31,657 bases of DNA from Kingella sp. (in: b-proteobacteria) (GCF_030527935.1 NZ_JAUMZV010000025.1:1-31657); one strand, 5' to 3'; counted from the stretch's first letter, positions 22,782 to 29,363 are shown. Numbers and translations: made by a program. Notes: generated by a model not told the origin, from the sequence alone.

Positions 22782-22810
22782 TTGACAGCGTATGTGCTAT
22801 CATGCTCCTA
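22782..22810 (+). promoter_or_regulatory. Promoter of the PIN/RHH pair
   Basis: An extended -10 element TGCTATCAT spans 22795-22803; a TTGACA hexamer at 22782-22787 is too close to be its -35. Initiation 7 bases downstream would fall at 22810, the A of the toxin ATG, suggesting a leaderless message. Confidence 0.4.
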
Positions 22811-23226
22811 TGAAAATCGTTATAGACACCAATATCCTAGTGGGCGCGTGCATGGGTTCGCGCGCTTCAAATCGGCTGATTGCCGCTTGCTTGCAACAAC
22901 GGTTTACCCCGCTGGTTGGCTCTGCCCTGTTGGCAGAATATGAAGATGTGATTGCGCGGGAAAATGTGTTTTCAGGCTGCCCTTTAAACCTTGCCGAGCG
23001 CAACCAAGTGCTCAATGCGCTGCTTTCCGTTGCCCAATGGACACGCATTTACTACCTTTGGCGACCCAATCTGCGTGATGAAGGCGACAACCATGTGATA
23101 GAACTTGCCGTAGCGGGGCGGGCGCAATACATCGCCACCCGCAACCTAAAAGATTTTGCACGCAGCCAACTACTCTTTCCCGAAATCAAAATCTGCACAC
23201 CTGAAACCCTATTGGAACAAATATGA
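22810..23226 (+). CDS. PIN-domain toxin
   Basis: The 138-residue protein started at ATG 22810 has the PIN nuclease plan: MKIVIDTNILVGACMGSRAS (Asp6 of VIDTN), a central Glu in LAEYEDVIARENVF, and DEGDNHVIELAVAGRAQYIATRNLKDF with the C-terminal acidic residues. PIN toxins of this group cleave RNA with a metal at the Asp/Glu site, and all acidic positions are present. The antitoxin gene overlaps by ATGA. An extra six codons upstream (to 22792) are open but lack an RBS. It is on the opposite strand to the flanking recombination genes, indicating insertion. Confidence 0.85.
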   Translation: MKIVIDTNILVGACMGSRASNRLIAACLQQRFTPLVGSALLAEYEDVIARENVFSGCPLNLAERNQVLNALLSVAQWTRIYYLWRPNLRDEGDNHVIELAVAGRAQYIATRNLKDFARSQLLFPEIKICTPETLLEQI

Positions 23227-23432
23227 CTACCGTAACCCTACGCATCCCCGATGAAAAACACAGCCGCCTGCGCCTGTTAGCCGAATCGCGCGGCATGAGC
23301 GTAAACAAGCTGATGGACGAAGCCGCTACCGTGATGCTGGCGGAATTTGATGCCGAAAACCGCTTTAAAACCCGCGCCGCTTTGGGCGATATTCCCACCG
23401 CGCTTTCCCTGCTGGATAAAGCCTTAATCTAA
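23223..23432 (+). CDS. RHH antitoxin partner of the PIN toxin
   Basis: The 69-residue protein starts with a ribbon-helix-helix motif: TTVTLRIPDEKHSRLRLLAESRGMSVNKLMDEAATVML, then a C-terminal toxin-binding segment AEFDAENRFKTRAALGDIPTALSLLDKALI. It is the antitoxin and probable autorepressor. The order toxin then antitoxin is the reverse of many pairs. Its end overlaps the convergent rusA end by 9 bases. Confidence 0.85.
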   Translation: MTTVTLRIPDEKHSRLRLLAESRGMSVNKLMDEAATVMLAEFDAENRFKTRAALGDIPTALSLLDKALI

Positions 23433-23771
23433 AAGCAGCTCAATCTCCACCCGCGCATCCTTTCTGCTCTCCGCCTTAACCTTGTCAATCAGCAGCGGGC
23501 GAAACAGCGCATCATCTACGCCGATGGCTTGCGCCATGCCGTCCAACGCAGGCTTCATGGCGGCGAGTAGGTTGTCCAAATCACGTTTTCTTGCGTCTGG
23601 CGTGTAGAATGTGATTTTTAAACCGCCGCCTGTGTATTTCAGGCTGCCTGAAAGCAAATAGGCTTCTTGGCGGGCTTTGGCTTTGGCTTGCTGCGTGGCT
23701 GCCCAATGCCGTCCGTGTTTGCGGTTGGGCATTAAGGCGGGGGTGGGATAGGGTAGGATGATTTTGTTCAT
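23424..23771 (-). CDS. rusA: RusA-like Holliday junction resolvase
   Basis: The 115-residue protein has the RusA plan: LPYPTPALMPNRKHGRHW at the N-terminus, then ITFYTPDARKRDLDNLLAAMKPALDGMAQAIGVDDALF with the catalytic Asp residues (DARKRDLDN and the DD of GVDD). RusA cleaves Holliday junctions as a dimer and helps process replication intermediates before packaging. AGGAAAA precedes the ATG. An inverted repeat GTATTTAA/TTAAATAC (23791-23813) lies in the leader. Confidence 0.9.
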   Translation of the reverse strand: MNKIILPYPTPALMPNRKHGRHWAATQQAKAKARQEAYLLSGSLKYTGGGLKITFYTPDARKRDLDNLLAAMKPALDGMAQAIGVDDALFRPLLIDKVKAESRKDARVEIELLLD

Positions 23772-23818
23772 GTTTTTTCCTGCGTGTTCAGTATTTAAAT
23801 AATCCTTAAATACTGCTT

Positions 23819-24334
23819 TCAGGCTGCTTCAAACCCTACCAGCAACGGCTGGATTTGCTGCTCATAGTGTTCAATCCGCATTTGGTTGGCAGGCTTATCA
23901 TCGCGCCGCTCGCGCAAAATGCGCCCAGCTACGCTTGCCAGCGCGGCGGATTGTTTTTCGGCTTCTAGGGCTGCCAGCAGCTTGCTAATCAGCGATGTGT
24001 TCAAGCTGTCCAGTTGGCGGCGCATGGCATTGAATGCTTTGATATAGGCAATTTTGACTTTCATTGCTTCGGGCGTGGTGTAGCCCATCGTGAGCAACAC
24101 AAAGCCGTCTTTGGTCATCTCGTACATTTGGCGCGTTTCGCCCTTTTTATCGGTGTATTCAACCGCCCCAAATATGGGGGCGTTAAATTCTTCGTTGATT
24201 TGCAACATGATTTTGCGAATATCACGCATCACATGGTCGTGTCGTTTACCAAATGCCATCGCTACTTTTCGGCTATCGGTTTTCAACTCGTTGCCTTTGG
24301 TGGTAACCAATATTTCAATGGGTAAATCTTTCAT
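23819..24334 (-). CDS. Rha-family phage regulatory protein
   Basis: The 171-residue protein, started at ATG 24334 (AAAGGC 6 bases upstream), contains TDSRKVAMAFGKRHDHVMRDIRKIM and APIFGAVEYTDKKGETRQMYEMTKDGFVLLTMGYTTPEAMKVKIAYIKAFNAM. This is the pRha domain of phage regulatory proteins known from P22 and phi80; Rha interferes with growth in IHF-lacking hosts. The C-terminus is a helical extension ending FEAA, where the stop TGA is part of an uptake-like sequence. Confidence 0.88.
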   Translation of the reverse strand: MKDLPIEILVTTKGNELKTDSRKVAMAFGKRHDHVMRDIRKIMLQINEEFNAPIFGAVEYTDKKGETRQMYEMTKDGFVLLTMGYTTPEAMKVKIAYIKAFNAMRRQLDSLNTSLISKLLAALEAEKQSAALASVAGRILRERRDDKPANQMRIEHYEQQIQPLLVGFEAA

Positions 24335-24391
24335 TTTTTTGCCTTTGATAAAAACGTTTAAAATCAAGTATTCAACCGCCCCAAATTTGGG
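24155..24391. repeat. 24-base direct repeat flanking the rha start
   Basis: The copies at 24155-24178 (inside rha) and 24368-24391 (upstream of rha) share 23 of 24 bases and begin GTATTCAACCGCCCCAAAT. Both can be read on the minus strand as FGAVEY. The upstream copy is probably a remnant of a second rha-like gene. Confidence 0.75.
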
Positions 24392-24404
24392 TTTGCTAAT
24401 CTTT

Positions 24405-24727
24405 TCAACCCCTTACAAACCCCACACAACAATCCCAAAACCGCCTGTCCAACAAATCCCCTGTTTCGCAATCCAGCCAATCCGCCAACGCCTGCACCGT
24501 TCCCCATTTGGGCAACCGCTCGCCGTTTAGCCAATCCTGCACCGCAATCACGCTCACCAGCACCTGCGGATTGCTGCGCTGCCATGCGCTCAACACATCG
24601 CCCGCTTTGGTGTAGATGCGCGAGTTATCAGGTTTTGCTTCAATATCCCCTTTTCGCCCAACAGCACGCGAAACCGCCACATAAAATCATCCATCGCCGC
24701 CCGCTTGCGGCTAATACGTCCTGTCAT
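24405..24727 (-). pseudogene. XRE-like HTH gene broken by a one-base frameshift
   Basis: The ATG at 24727 (GGAG upstream, ATGA overlap with the preceding gene) opens a frame beginning MTGRISRKRAAMDDFMWRFRVLLGEK that soon ends at TGA. The other frame continues from the same point as GDIEAKPDNSRIYTKAGDVLSAWQRSN and VIAVQDWLNGERLPKWGTVQALADWLDCETGDLLD, an XRE-like HTH. The join falls at the run AAAA-GGGG (24654-24647 on minus), and one extra base there would give a 107-residue protein. Either a real deletion, a phase-variable tract or a sequence error. A shorter product could start from ATG 24680. Confidence 0.65.
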
Positions 24728-24930
24728 AACTGCTCCACATACTTCACGCGCTTTGCCACCACGTCATCATCGGCAGCCTGAAAACGCCCGTTGCTGCATT
24801 CAAACCGACAAGGGATAAACCGCCACGGCTCGCCCTTTTTGCATACCACCGAAGCCGATTTCCAGCCCCAATATTCCGCCGCCGCGCGAAAATCGGCGTG
24901 TTGGCAGTTGATGCAGGTTTCAGGCTGCAT
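24724..24930 (-). CDS. Small Cys-rich, zinc-ribbon-like protein
   Basis: From ATG 24930 the product has 68 residues: MQPETCINCQHADFRAAAEYWGW, KSASVVCKKGEPWRFIPC and RFECSNGRFQAADDDV. Two CxxC-like and two further Cys suggest metal binding. It overlaps the end of the helicase-loader gene and its own stop overlaps the next start. Typical of small phage zinc-finger proteins of unknown function. Confidence 0.65.
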   Translation of the reverse strand: MQPETCINCQHADFRAAAEYWGWKSASVVCKKGEPWRFIPCRFECSNGRFQAADDDVVAKRVKYVEQL

Positions 24931-25720
24931 GATTAACCCCCGCGCGGCGACTGCGCCCCGCAAACGTCAAAATCAACCCATCTTCTTGCAATCTGTCCCA
25001 TACAATCTCGCCCAAAAATCCCGCCAACGCATCACGGCTCAAATTGGAAATCAGCACCGTAGGGCAACTTTTCTCGTAGCGTTTGTTCAGCACATCAAAC
25101 AGCACGCGCATCTCGTCATCGCTGCCTTTTTGGTTGCCGATTTCGTCCAATGCCAACAAATCAAACTTGGCGTACTCTGCCAAAATCTCGCTTTCATTCA
25201 CGGGCGATTTGAAATTTTTGCTTTCGCGCACGCGGCGGAATAAATCGCCCACCGTGGCATATTGCACATTGCCGCCCATTTGCCCCTTAACCATTGCCAA
25301 CAAAGCGCAAGCCAAATGCGTTTTGCCCGTCCCTTTGTTGCCATGCAATACCAACGCGCCTGCATGATGCGATTGCAGCATCTGCCCATACTTCACTACG
25401 CTTTTACGCAACACCGCTTCCTGCTCGTTTTCAGGCTGCCAATCAGCAACCGTTTTGCCCACAAAACGCGGCGGAATATCCATGCTTTGCGCCAGTTTTT
25501 CCCGCGCCAATTTCGCTGCCTGTTCGCGATTGTGTTGCGCCATATCGCGCAAAATCGCCGCTGTTTCCGCTTCCTTGCGCTCTTGCAAACAACAAGGGCA
25601 GCCTGATGTGAATTGCTCGTAGCGGATTTTGGTGTATGCCCCATGTTTCGGGCAGATGTCTTCCCACTTATCCAGCGGGATAAATGTCGGCATCAAACCC
25701 ACGATTGCAGATAATTCCAT
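24920..25720 (-). CDS. DnaC-like helicase loader (AAA+ ATPase)
   Basis: The 266-residue protein has an N-terminal zinc-finger-like region (CPKHGAYTKIRYEQFTSGCPCCLQE, residues about 24-48), a helical linker, then an AAA+ domain with Walker A HGNKGTGKTH (about residue 126-135) and Walker B LLALDEIG, and an arginine-rich end. It resembles DnaC/phage P-type loaders that place host DnaB at the origin. It is directly downstream of the initiator gene, the usual phage pair. SD AGGAAG before the ATG. The stop TGA lies within an uptake-like sequence, so the C-terminus is NHAA. Confidence 0.88.
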   Translation of the reverse strand: MELSAIVGLMPTFIPLDKWEDICPKHGAYTKIRYEQFTSGCPCCLQERKEAETAAILRDMAQHNREQAAKLAREKLAQSMDIPPRFVGKTVADWQPENEQEAVLRKSVVKYGQMLQSHHAGALVLHGNKGTGKTHLACALLAMVKGQMGGNVQYATVGDLFRRVRESKNFKSPVNESEILAEYAKFDLLALDEIGNQKGSDDEMRVLFDVLNKRYEKSCPTVLISNLSRDALAGFLGEIVWDRLQEDGLILTFAGRSRRAGVNHAA

Positions 25721-25731
25721 GATTTTGCTTC

Positions 25732-26643
25732 CTAAAAATTGATTTCCGTATCATCAGGCAAATCCAGTTCTACCCGATTGCCCGCACCATCAAACACGCC
25801 ACCTTGCTCTTGCGGTATCGTCTCCACTTGCCGCGTGGTCGGCACAAAGTCTGTGCGCTTACCCATGCGCTCCGCCAACCAATCCGCGCGAAAGGTTGCC
25901 CAGCCGTAGCCAATCGCTACTTCCAACGCCTGCTGCAAGCTAAGCTGACTAACAGCCGCTTCTTTCTGCATCTGCTGGGCAGCGGTTACGGTCAGCGGAC
26001 AGCGTTTAGCTTTACGGATTGCCAAGTGGTCAGCAGCCACCTGTTCGCTTACACCCATGTCTTGCAAGATTTGCATTTGGGCAGCGTGTGTGCCGCCAGC
26101 ACGCGCATCGCGCGGCTTACTCTCTGTTTGTAATCTCTGTGTATTCTCTGTATGTATTCTCTGTTCCTTATACGAACAGGGGATTTCGGTTGTCCCGAAA
26201 GTGGGATTACCCGTTTCGTCCAAAGGGGGATTACCCGTTTCCCCAACTCCGCTTTCCCCTTTTCCCGAAAGGGGGATTTCGGGTTTCGGGAAAGGAGGAT
26301 TACCCGTTTCGCGAACAGCTTCATATTGAGCCATGATTTCATTAAATTTTTCCGCATTTAGCTTGTAATACATACGATGTTGCAATCGTTTATACGTTTT
26401 GGTTAGCACACCTAATTTGATTAGCTTTTTGCAGGCGGTTTCTTGTTCGTCTTCGCTTAAACCCGTTTCTTCTTCCAACTCCGCAACCGTTTTGTACACG
26501 CCTAACGGGTTATCCGTTTTATCTTGCCAAAACAGCAACTGCCCAAACAAAAGTGAACATCTCGCCCCGCCTAATGGCTTGGCAAGTTTTGGGTAGTAGG
26601 CTATGGGTTTGCCTAATGACTTCATGGCTTCAAAATAATTCAT
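25732..26643 (-). CDS. Replication initiator protein with internal origin-like repeats
   Basis: The 303-residue protein has an N-terminal winged-HTH region (LLFGQLLFWQD, then VAELEEETGLSEDEQETACKKLIKLGVLTKTYKRLQHRMYYKLN, residues about 30-95), a proline-rich repetitive linker (PEIPLSGKG, ETGNPPLDETGNPTF, residues about 110-155), and a C-terminal helical domain ending DLPDDTEINF. This is the plan of lambda O-type initiators: DNA-binding N-terminus, helicase-loader-binding C-terminus. The linker DNA holds a 23-24 base iteron array (see the origin entry). The SD is AAGGAG in the preceding 48-residue gene, whose stop it overlaps. Confidence 0.8.
   Translation of the reverse strand: MNYFEAMKSLGKPIAYYPKLAKPLGGARCSLLFGQLLFWQDKTDNPLGVYKTVAELEEETGLSEDEQETACKKLIKLGVLTKTYKRLQHRMYYKLNAEKFNEIMAQYEAVRETGNPPFPKPEIPLSGKGESGVGETGNPPLDETGNPTFGTTEIPCSYKEQRIHTENTQRLQTESKPRDARAGGTHAAQMQILQDMGVSEQVAADHLAIRKAKRCPLTVTAAQQMQKEAAVSQLSLQQALEVAIGYGWATFRADWLAERMGKRTDFVPTTRQVETIPQEQGGVFDGAGNRVELDLPDDTEINF
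26121..26311. other. Candidate replication origin: iterons plus AT-rich 13-mer-like repeats
   Basis: Plus-strand copies of an approximately 18-base unit of the type GGGGGATTACCCGTTTC lie at 26201-26218, 26225-26242, 26294-26311 and, as GGGGGATTTCGGGTTTCG, at 26271-26288, with a degenerate copy at about 26178-26195. Starts are 23, 24, 46 and 23 apart. To the left (downstream in the gene), four TCTCTGT copies at 26121, 26134, 26145 and 26158 form an AT-rich array with an 11-13 base period. The arrangement matches lambda ori: iterons then AT-rich unwinding region within the initiator gene. Confidence 0.7.
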
Positions 26644-26786
26644 TGCTGCTCCTTTGTTTGCTCCAAAACAGCATTGATGGCTTCGCCAATCGCCAACGCT
26701 AATTCTTGGTTTTCTGCACGTTCCAATAAATCGTTAATGCCTGCCAACAAGGCATCGTCTGATAATTTGCTTCTAATGATTGCCAT
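26640..26786 (-). CDS. Small 48-residue protein upstream of the initiator
   Basis: ATG 26786 with AGGAG 7 bases upstream. The product is helical and acidic: MAIIRSKLSDDALLAGIND then LLERAENQELALAIGEAINAV and LEQTKEQQ. Its stop overlaps the initiator start (ATGA), so translation of the two is coupled. No family recognised. Confidence 0.6.
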   Translation of the reverse strand: MAIIRSKLSDDALLAGINDLLERAENQELALAIGEAINAVLEQTKEQQ

Positions 26787-26788
26787 GA

Positions 26789-27514
26789 TTAAGCTCCTAA
26801 TTTCTCCGCAATCTTGCCCATACCTTTGGGCGTTAAATAAACCTGTGTCGCAATGCGCTGCTCGCCTGTGCTACGGCTTTCATAGCGATGCACGCTGTGG
26901 GTAACACAACCGCTGCGTACCTTGTCCTGATAGCCTAGCCACACCCCGCTGCCCCCGCTGCGATACAACCAACCATGCTGCGCCAGCCAGTCAAATAACT
27001 GCTTGGGCGGCATCTTTAACATCTTCGCCGCCTGTGTAACGGTGATGTCGCCTTGCGCTGCTTCAATCCGTGTCATGGCTTCGGCTTTTGGGGTTAGCTC
27101 GGCAATTTGCGCTGCCTGTTGTTGATTGCGCTCGGCTAAATCCGCCGCCAAACGCAAAGCATCGGGCAGGGTTTGCGGGATATTCAGGCTGCCTGAAAGT
27201 CGCTTCTCGCAGTCAATGAAGTATTGCCGCGCCTGTTTGCCCTTGGCGTTACGCTCCACCATGCTTAACTCTTTTGCCATGTCCAGCGAAAGAAAGTAAT
27301 CCAAGCGATTGTGTCCGCCACGTATTGCTTCGGAATTTCCCGAAGCAATCACAAAGTCTTGATTTTCAACAAAACCATATTGACTAATGCGGTCTTTAAT
27401 CCAAGTAGAAAAATGGTCGCGGTTTTCCAAAAACGCATGCAGTTCACGCGCGTTTACCGTTTGTTTCGGGCAGCCTGCAAAATCAGACTTGCCAATCGGG
27501 ATAATTTGGGTCAT
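26789..27514 (-). CDS. Phage antirepressor (AntA/AntB + KilAC)
   Basis: The 241-residue protein has an AntA/AntB domain at residues about 15-95 (VNARELHAFLENRDHFSTWIKDRISQYGFVENQDFVI, then DYFLSLDMAKELSMVERNAKGKQARQYFIDCEKRL) and a KilAC domain at about 145-240 (DITVTQAAKMLKMPPKQLFDWLAQHGWLYRSG...VYLTPKGMGKIAEKLG). Such antirepressors inactivate the prophage repressor by binding it. It is the fourth gene of the cro operon. Since the CI linker shows no obvious Ala-Gly self-cleavage site, Ant could be the main inducer; that is inference. Confidence 0.9.
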   Translation of the reverse strand: MTQIIPIGKSDFAGCPKQTVNARELHAFLENRDHFSTWIKDRISQYGFVENQDFVIASGNSEAIRGGHNRLDYFLSLDMAKELSMVERNAKGKQARQYFIDCEKRLSGSLNIPQTLPDALRLAADLAERNQQQAAQIAELTPKAEAMTRIEAAQGDITVTQAAKMLKMPPKQLFDWLAQHGWLYRSGGSGVWLGYQDKVRSGCVTHSVHRYESRSTGEQRIATQVYLTPKGMGKIAEKLGA

Positions 27515-27553
27515 AATGCATTCCTATCTTTATATTTGATAAATTTCCTTATA

Positions 27554-27580
27554 CCCGCCGCACTTCGGCGGGCTTTTTTT
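27554..27580 (+). terminator. Plus-strand terminator with no obvious upstream gene
   Basis: CCCGCCG, CACTT, CGGCGGG, then C and seven T. It is oriented for plus-strand transcripts, but the gene to its left is antirepressor on the minus strand. It may stop antisense transcription or insulate the small plus-strand gene at 27673. Confidence 0.6.
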
Positions 27581-27672
27581 GCCCGTCTGTCCGAGCTGCC
27601 AAGCGTCTATTCCGCTTTGCCAAACCCGTGTAAGATTGAGTTTCCACACAACAACCCAACACGGAGAAAATC

Positions 27673-27852
27673 ATGTCCTTAACACGACTTGAAGCCTTGC
27701 AGCTTGCCGCCCAACTGGTTCAACCCAACCAATCCCCCGATATGCGTATCAAAGAATTATTTGAATTGGCGCGCCTAATCATGTTGGAAGAAAATCAATC
27801 CCAAGAAAAAGCGCAGCTTGAAGCCAGTGAACGATTTAAAGCCTTATCTTGA
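27673..27852 (+). CDS. Small helical plus-strand protein, unknown
   Basis: A 59-residue ORF with GGAG 7 bases before its ATG: MSLTRLEALQLAAQLVQ, then PNQSPDMRIKELFELARLIM and LEENQSQEKAQLEASERF. It is acidic and helical with no recognised domain. It is the only plus-strand gene between the antirepressor and cII and converges with the following minus-strand gene, overlapping its end by 9 bases. The promoter is not evident. Confidence 0.5.
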   Translation: MSLTRLEALQLAAQLVQPNQSPDMRIKELFELARLIMLEENQSQEKAQLEASERFKALS

Positions 27853-28053
27853 ATATGCTTTTTGGAGTTTCTTAACTCGCGGCAGGATGTCATCCCACGT
27901 TTTAATTTGGTTAAGATGGCGAAACTCTGCACACACCGAAATAGCAATCGCAGATAGCGATAACTCGCCGCTTTGTGCAATTGCGCACTTAACCAACATC
28001 TTCTTAATCATCGCCTTATCCTTTCTGGATAAGGCTTTTTGCTTTTTAGCCAT
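27844..28053 (-). CDS. Small basic protein of the cro operon, unknown
   Basis: Start chosen at ATG 28053 because AAAGGAG lies 7-8 bases upstream. The 69-residue product (MAKKQKALSRKDKAMIKKML, VKCAIAQSGELSLSAIAISVC, then IKTWDDILPRVKKL) is basic at the N-terminus. It lies between the CII-like gene and the antirepressor. No family recognised. Confidence 0.6.
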   Translation of the reverse strand: MAKKQKALSRKDKAMIKKMLVKCAIAQSGELSLSAIAISVCAEFRHLNQIKTWDDILPRVKKLQKAYSR

Positions 28054-28066
28054 TACTGGTCTCCTT

Positions 28067-28354
28067 TCAATTTTCATCAGCAATCGCCTGATAATGCTCA
28101 ACCATCTTTTCCGCCATAAACTTGCGTTCCGCGCGGGTAACAATCGCCGCATCAGCAGGCACTAACTTCAAATCCAGCGCAGCCAAAGCCACGCAATACT
28201 TTTCTAAATCGCCATCTTTCAGGCGGCTCAATCGCGTTTCCGAAATATCCGATAGCTCGGCTACTCGCTTTTGCGATACCACCGCAAGCGCGTGCAATAT
28301 GGCGCGTTCATTCTTGCGGGCGATTTCTTGTTGGGCGGGGGATAATTCGGTCAT
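28067..28354 (-). CDS. CII-like regulator
   Basis: The 95-residue protein has KNERAILHALAVVSQKRVAELSDISETRLSRLKDGDLEKYCVALAALDLKLVPADA, the HTH arrangement of phage CII proteins, and a C-terminal helix RKFMAEKMVEHYQAIADEN as in the CII oligomerisation/degradation region. CII activates repressor establishment in lambdoid phages. Its ATG overlaps the cro stop (ATGA). Confidence 0.85.
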   Translation of the reverse strand: MTELSPAQQEIARKNERAILHALAVVSQKRVAELSDISETRLSRLKDGDLEKYCVALAALDLKLVPADAAIVTRAERKFMAEKMVEHYQAIADEN

Positions 28355-28530
28355 CGGGTAGTTTCCTGATGCAACTTACGGATTTTGTCCATCACAACGT
28401 AAGACGGGGCTTTCCTAGCGCCAGAACGTAACTTGTTCACGTATGCGACCGAACAGCCGATTGATTCCGCAATCTTTTCCGAACTGAATCCGCGTTGAAT
28501 AATTTCTTTTAACAAAATGTCTGGGGTCAT
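28351..28530 (-). CDS. cro: Cro-like repressor
   Basis: From ATG 28530 (GGAG 7 bases upstream) the product has 59 residues: TPDILLKEIIQRGFSSEKIAESIGCSVAYVNKLRSGARKAPSYVVMDKIRKLHQE. The HTH spans about residues 13-36. It is divergent from cI and first in the leftward early operon, the place of Cro. It should bind the three operators between the two genes. Confidence 0.85.
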   Translation of the reverse strand: MTPDILLKEIIQRGFSSEKIAESIGCSVAYVNKLRSGARKAPSYVVMDKIRKLHQETTR

Positions 28531-28554
28531 GCTCAACTCCAAAAATAATACCAC

Positions 28555-28583
28555 ATTTTAATACGATAGTACTTATTAAGCAA
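28555..28583 (-). promoter_or_regulatory. Cro promoter (PR type)
   Basis: On the minus strand: TTGCTT (28583-28578), a 17-base spacer, TAAAAT (28560-28555). Operator 1 lies inside the spacer, so a bound repressor would exclude RNA polymerase. Confidence 0.6.
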
Positions 28584-28618
28584 GTACCAAAGTAGTTTTG
28601 TTTGAAAGTACAATCGTA
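28562..28618. promoter_or_regulatory. Three CI/Cro operators between cI and cro
   Basis: Copies of TACNATNGTA-like sites: TACGATAGTA (28562-28571), TACCAAAGTA (28585-28594, weaker centre) and TACAATCGTA (28609-28618). Start-to-start distances are 23 and 24 bases, as in lambda OR. Flanking bases AAG/CTT are also conserved. Two more copies lie at 30266 and 30291. Confidence 0.75.
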
Positions 28619-28637
28619 TCAATTAGAAAGATTGGAT

Positions 28638-28673
28638 ATTTACATGGATACGTTTATTTACATGGATACGTTG
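28638..28673 (+). repeat. Tandem 18-base duplication containing the cI start codon
   Basis: ATTTACATGGATACGTTT at 28638-28655 is repeated at 28656-28673 (17 of 18). Each unit has an in-frame ATG (28644 and 28662), so CI could begin MDTFIYMDTLQERL or MDTLQERL. Confidence 0.9.
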
Positions 28674-29363
28674 CAAGAACGTTTAATTCATGCCCGCAAG
28701 CAGAAACAAATGAGCCAAGCGCAGCTAGGCAAGGCAATAGGAAAATCACAGTCGGCGATTGCCGCATTGGAGACAGGGCGCAATAAGGCATCGACCGATA
28801 TTGCCAAAATTGCCAATGTTTTAGGCGTTTCAGCTATCTGGCTAGAAACAGGGCAAGGCGAGATGTATCCGCAATCCACCACCCCGCGCATCAACGAAAT
28901 AACCGACATCCACCGCCCGATGCTATGGAGCAGCAACACCCCGCTGCCCGAAGATGATTATGTATTCGTGCCGTTTTTAAAAGAAACCGAACTTAGGGGC
29001 GGCGATGGCTCGTTTGAAATCCCCGACTACAACGGTTTCAGGCTGCCTTTTGGCAAAGCCACCCTGCATCGCAAAGGCATCATGCCTGACAACGTAATCT
29101 GCTGCACGCTCACAGGCGACAGCATGGAGCCGCGCATCCCCGAATACGCCACTATTGCCGTGGATAAAGGCATAGAACGCATTAGAGACGGCAAAATTTA
29201 CGCCTTTCAACACGACGATTTATTCCGCGTTAAATACCTTTATCGCTTGCCAGGCAACAAAGTGCGCATCCGCAGCGACAACGAGAACTACGAGGACGAG
29301 ATTGTGGATGGCGAAGAAATCCGCATCATCGGGCGCGTGTTTTGGTGGAGCGTATTGGATTAA
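28644..29363 (+). CDS. CI-type repressor with S24 peptidase domain
   Basis: The 239-residue protein (from ATG 28644; GGA at 7 bases; 28662 also possible, and an upstream non-ATG extension is unlikely because it overlaps an operator) has an XRE HTH at the N-terminus (LIHARKQKQMSQAQLGKAIGKSQSAIAALETGRNKASTDIAKIANVLG) and an S24 LexA-like peptidase domain at the C-terminus with Ser in LTGDSMEPRI and the presumed Lys in FRVKYLYRL. No Ala-Gly or Cys-Gly cleavage dipeptide is visible in the linker. It maintains lysogeny by binding the five operators at 28562-28618 and 30266-30300. Confidence 0.9.
   Translation: MDTFIYMDTLQERLIHARKQKQMSQAQLGKAIGKSQSAIAALETGRNKASTDIAKIANVLGVSAIWLETGQGEMYPQSTTPRINEITDIHRPMLWSSNTPLPEDDYVFVPFLKETELRGGDGSFEIPDYNGFRLPFGKATLHRKGIMPDNVICCTLTGDSMEPRIPEYATIAVDKGIERIRDGKIYAFQHDDLFRVKYLYRLPGNKVRIRSDNENYEDEIVDGEEIRIIGRVFWWSVLD

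Noticed and set aside
22787..22810. Consensus sigma-70 promoter using TTGACA at 22782
   Set aside because: The only good -10 (TATCAT 22798-22803) is just 10 bases away, too close for pairing; the extended -10 reading is preferred.
24368..24391. Prophage attachment site
   Set aside because: The 24-base repeat is within the phage replication/regulation block and has no integrase or tRNA next to it.
26178..26311. CRISPR array
   Set aside because: Repeats are 18 bases at 23-24 base spacing with spacers of only 5-6 bases and are inside a coding gene; an iteron array explains them.
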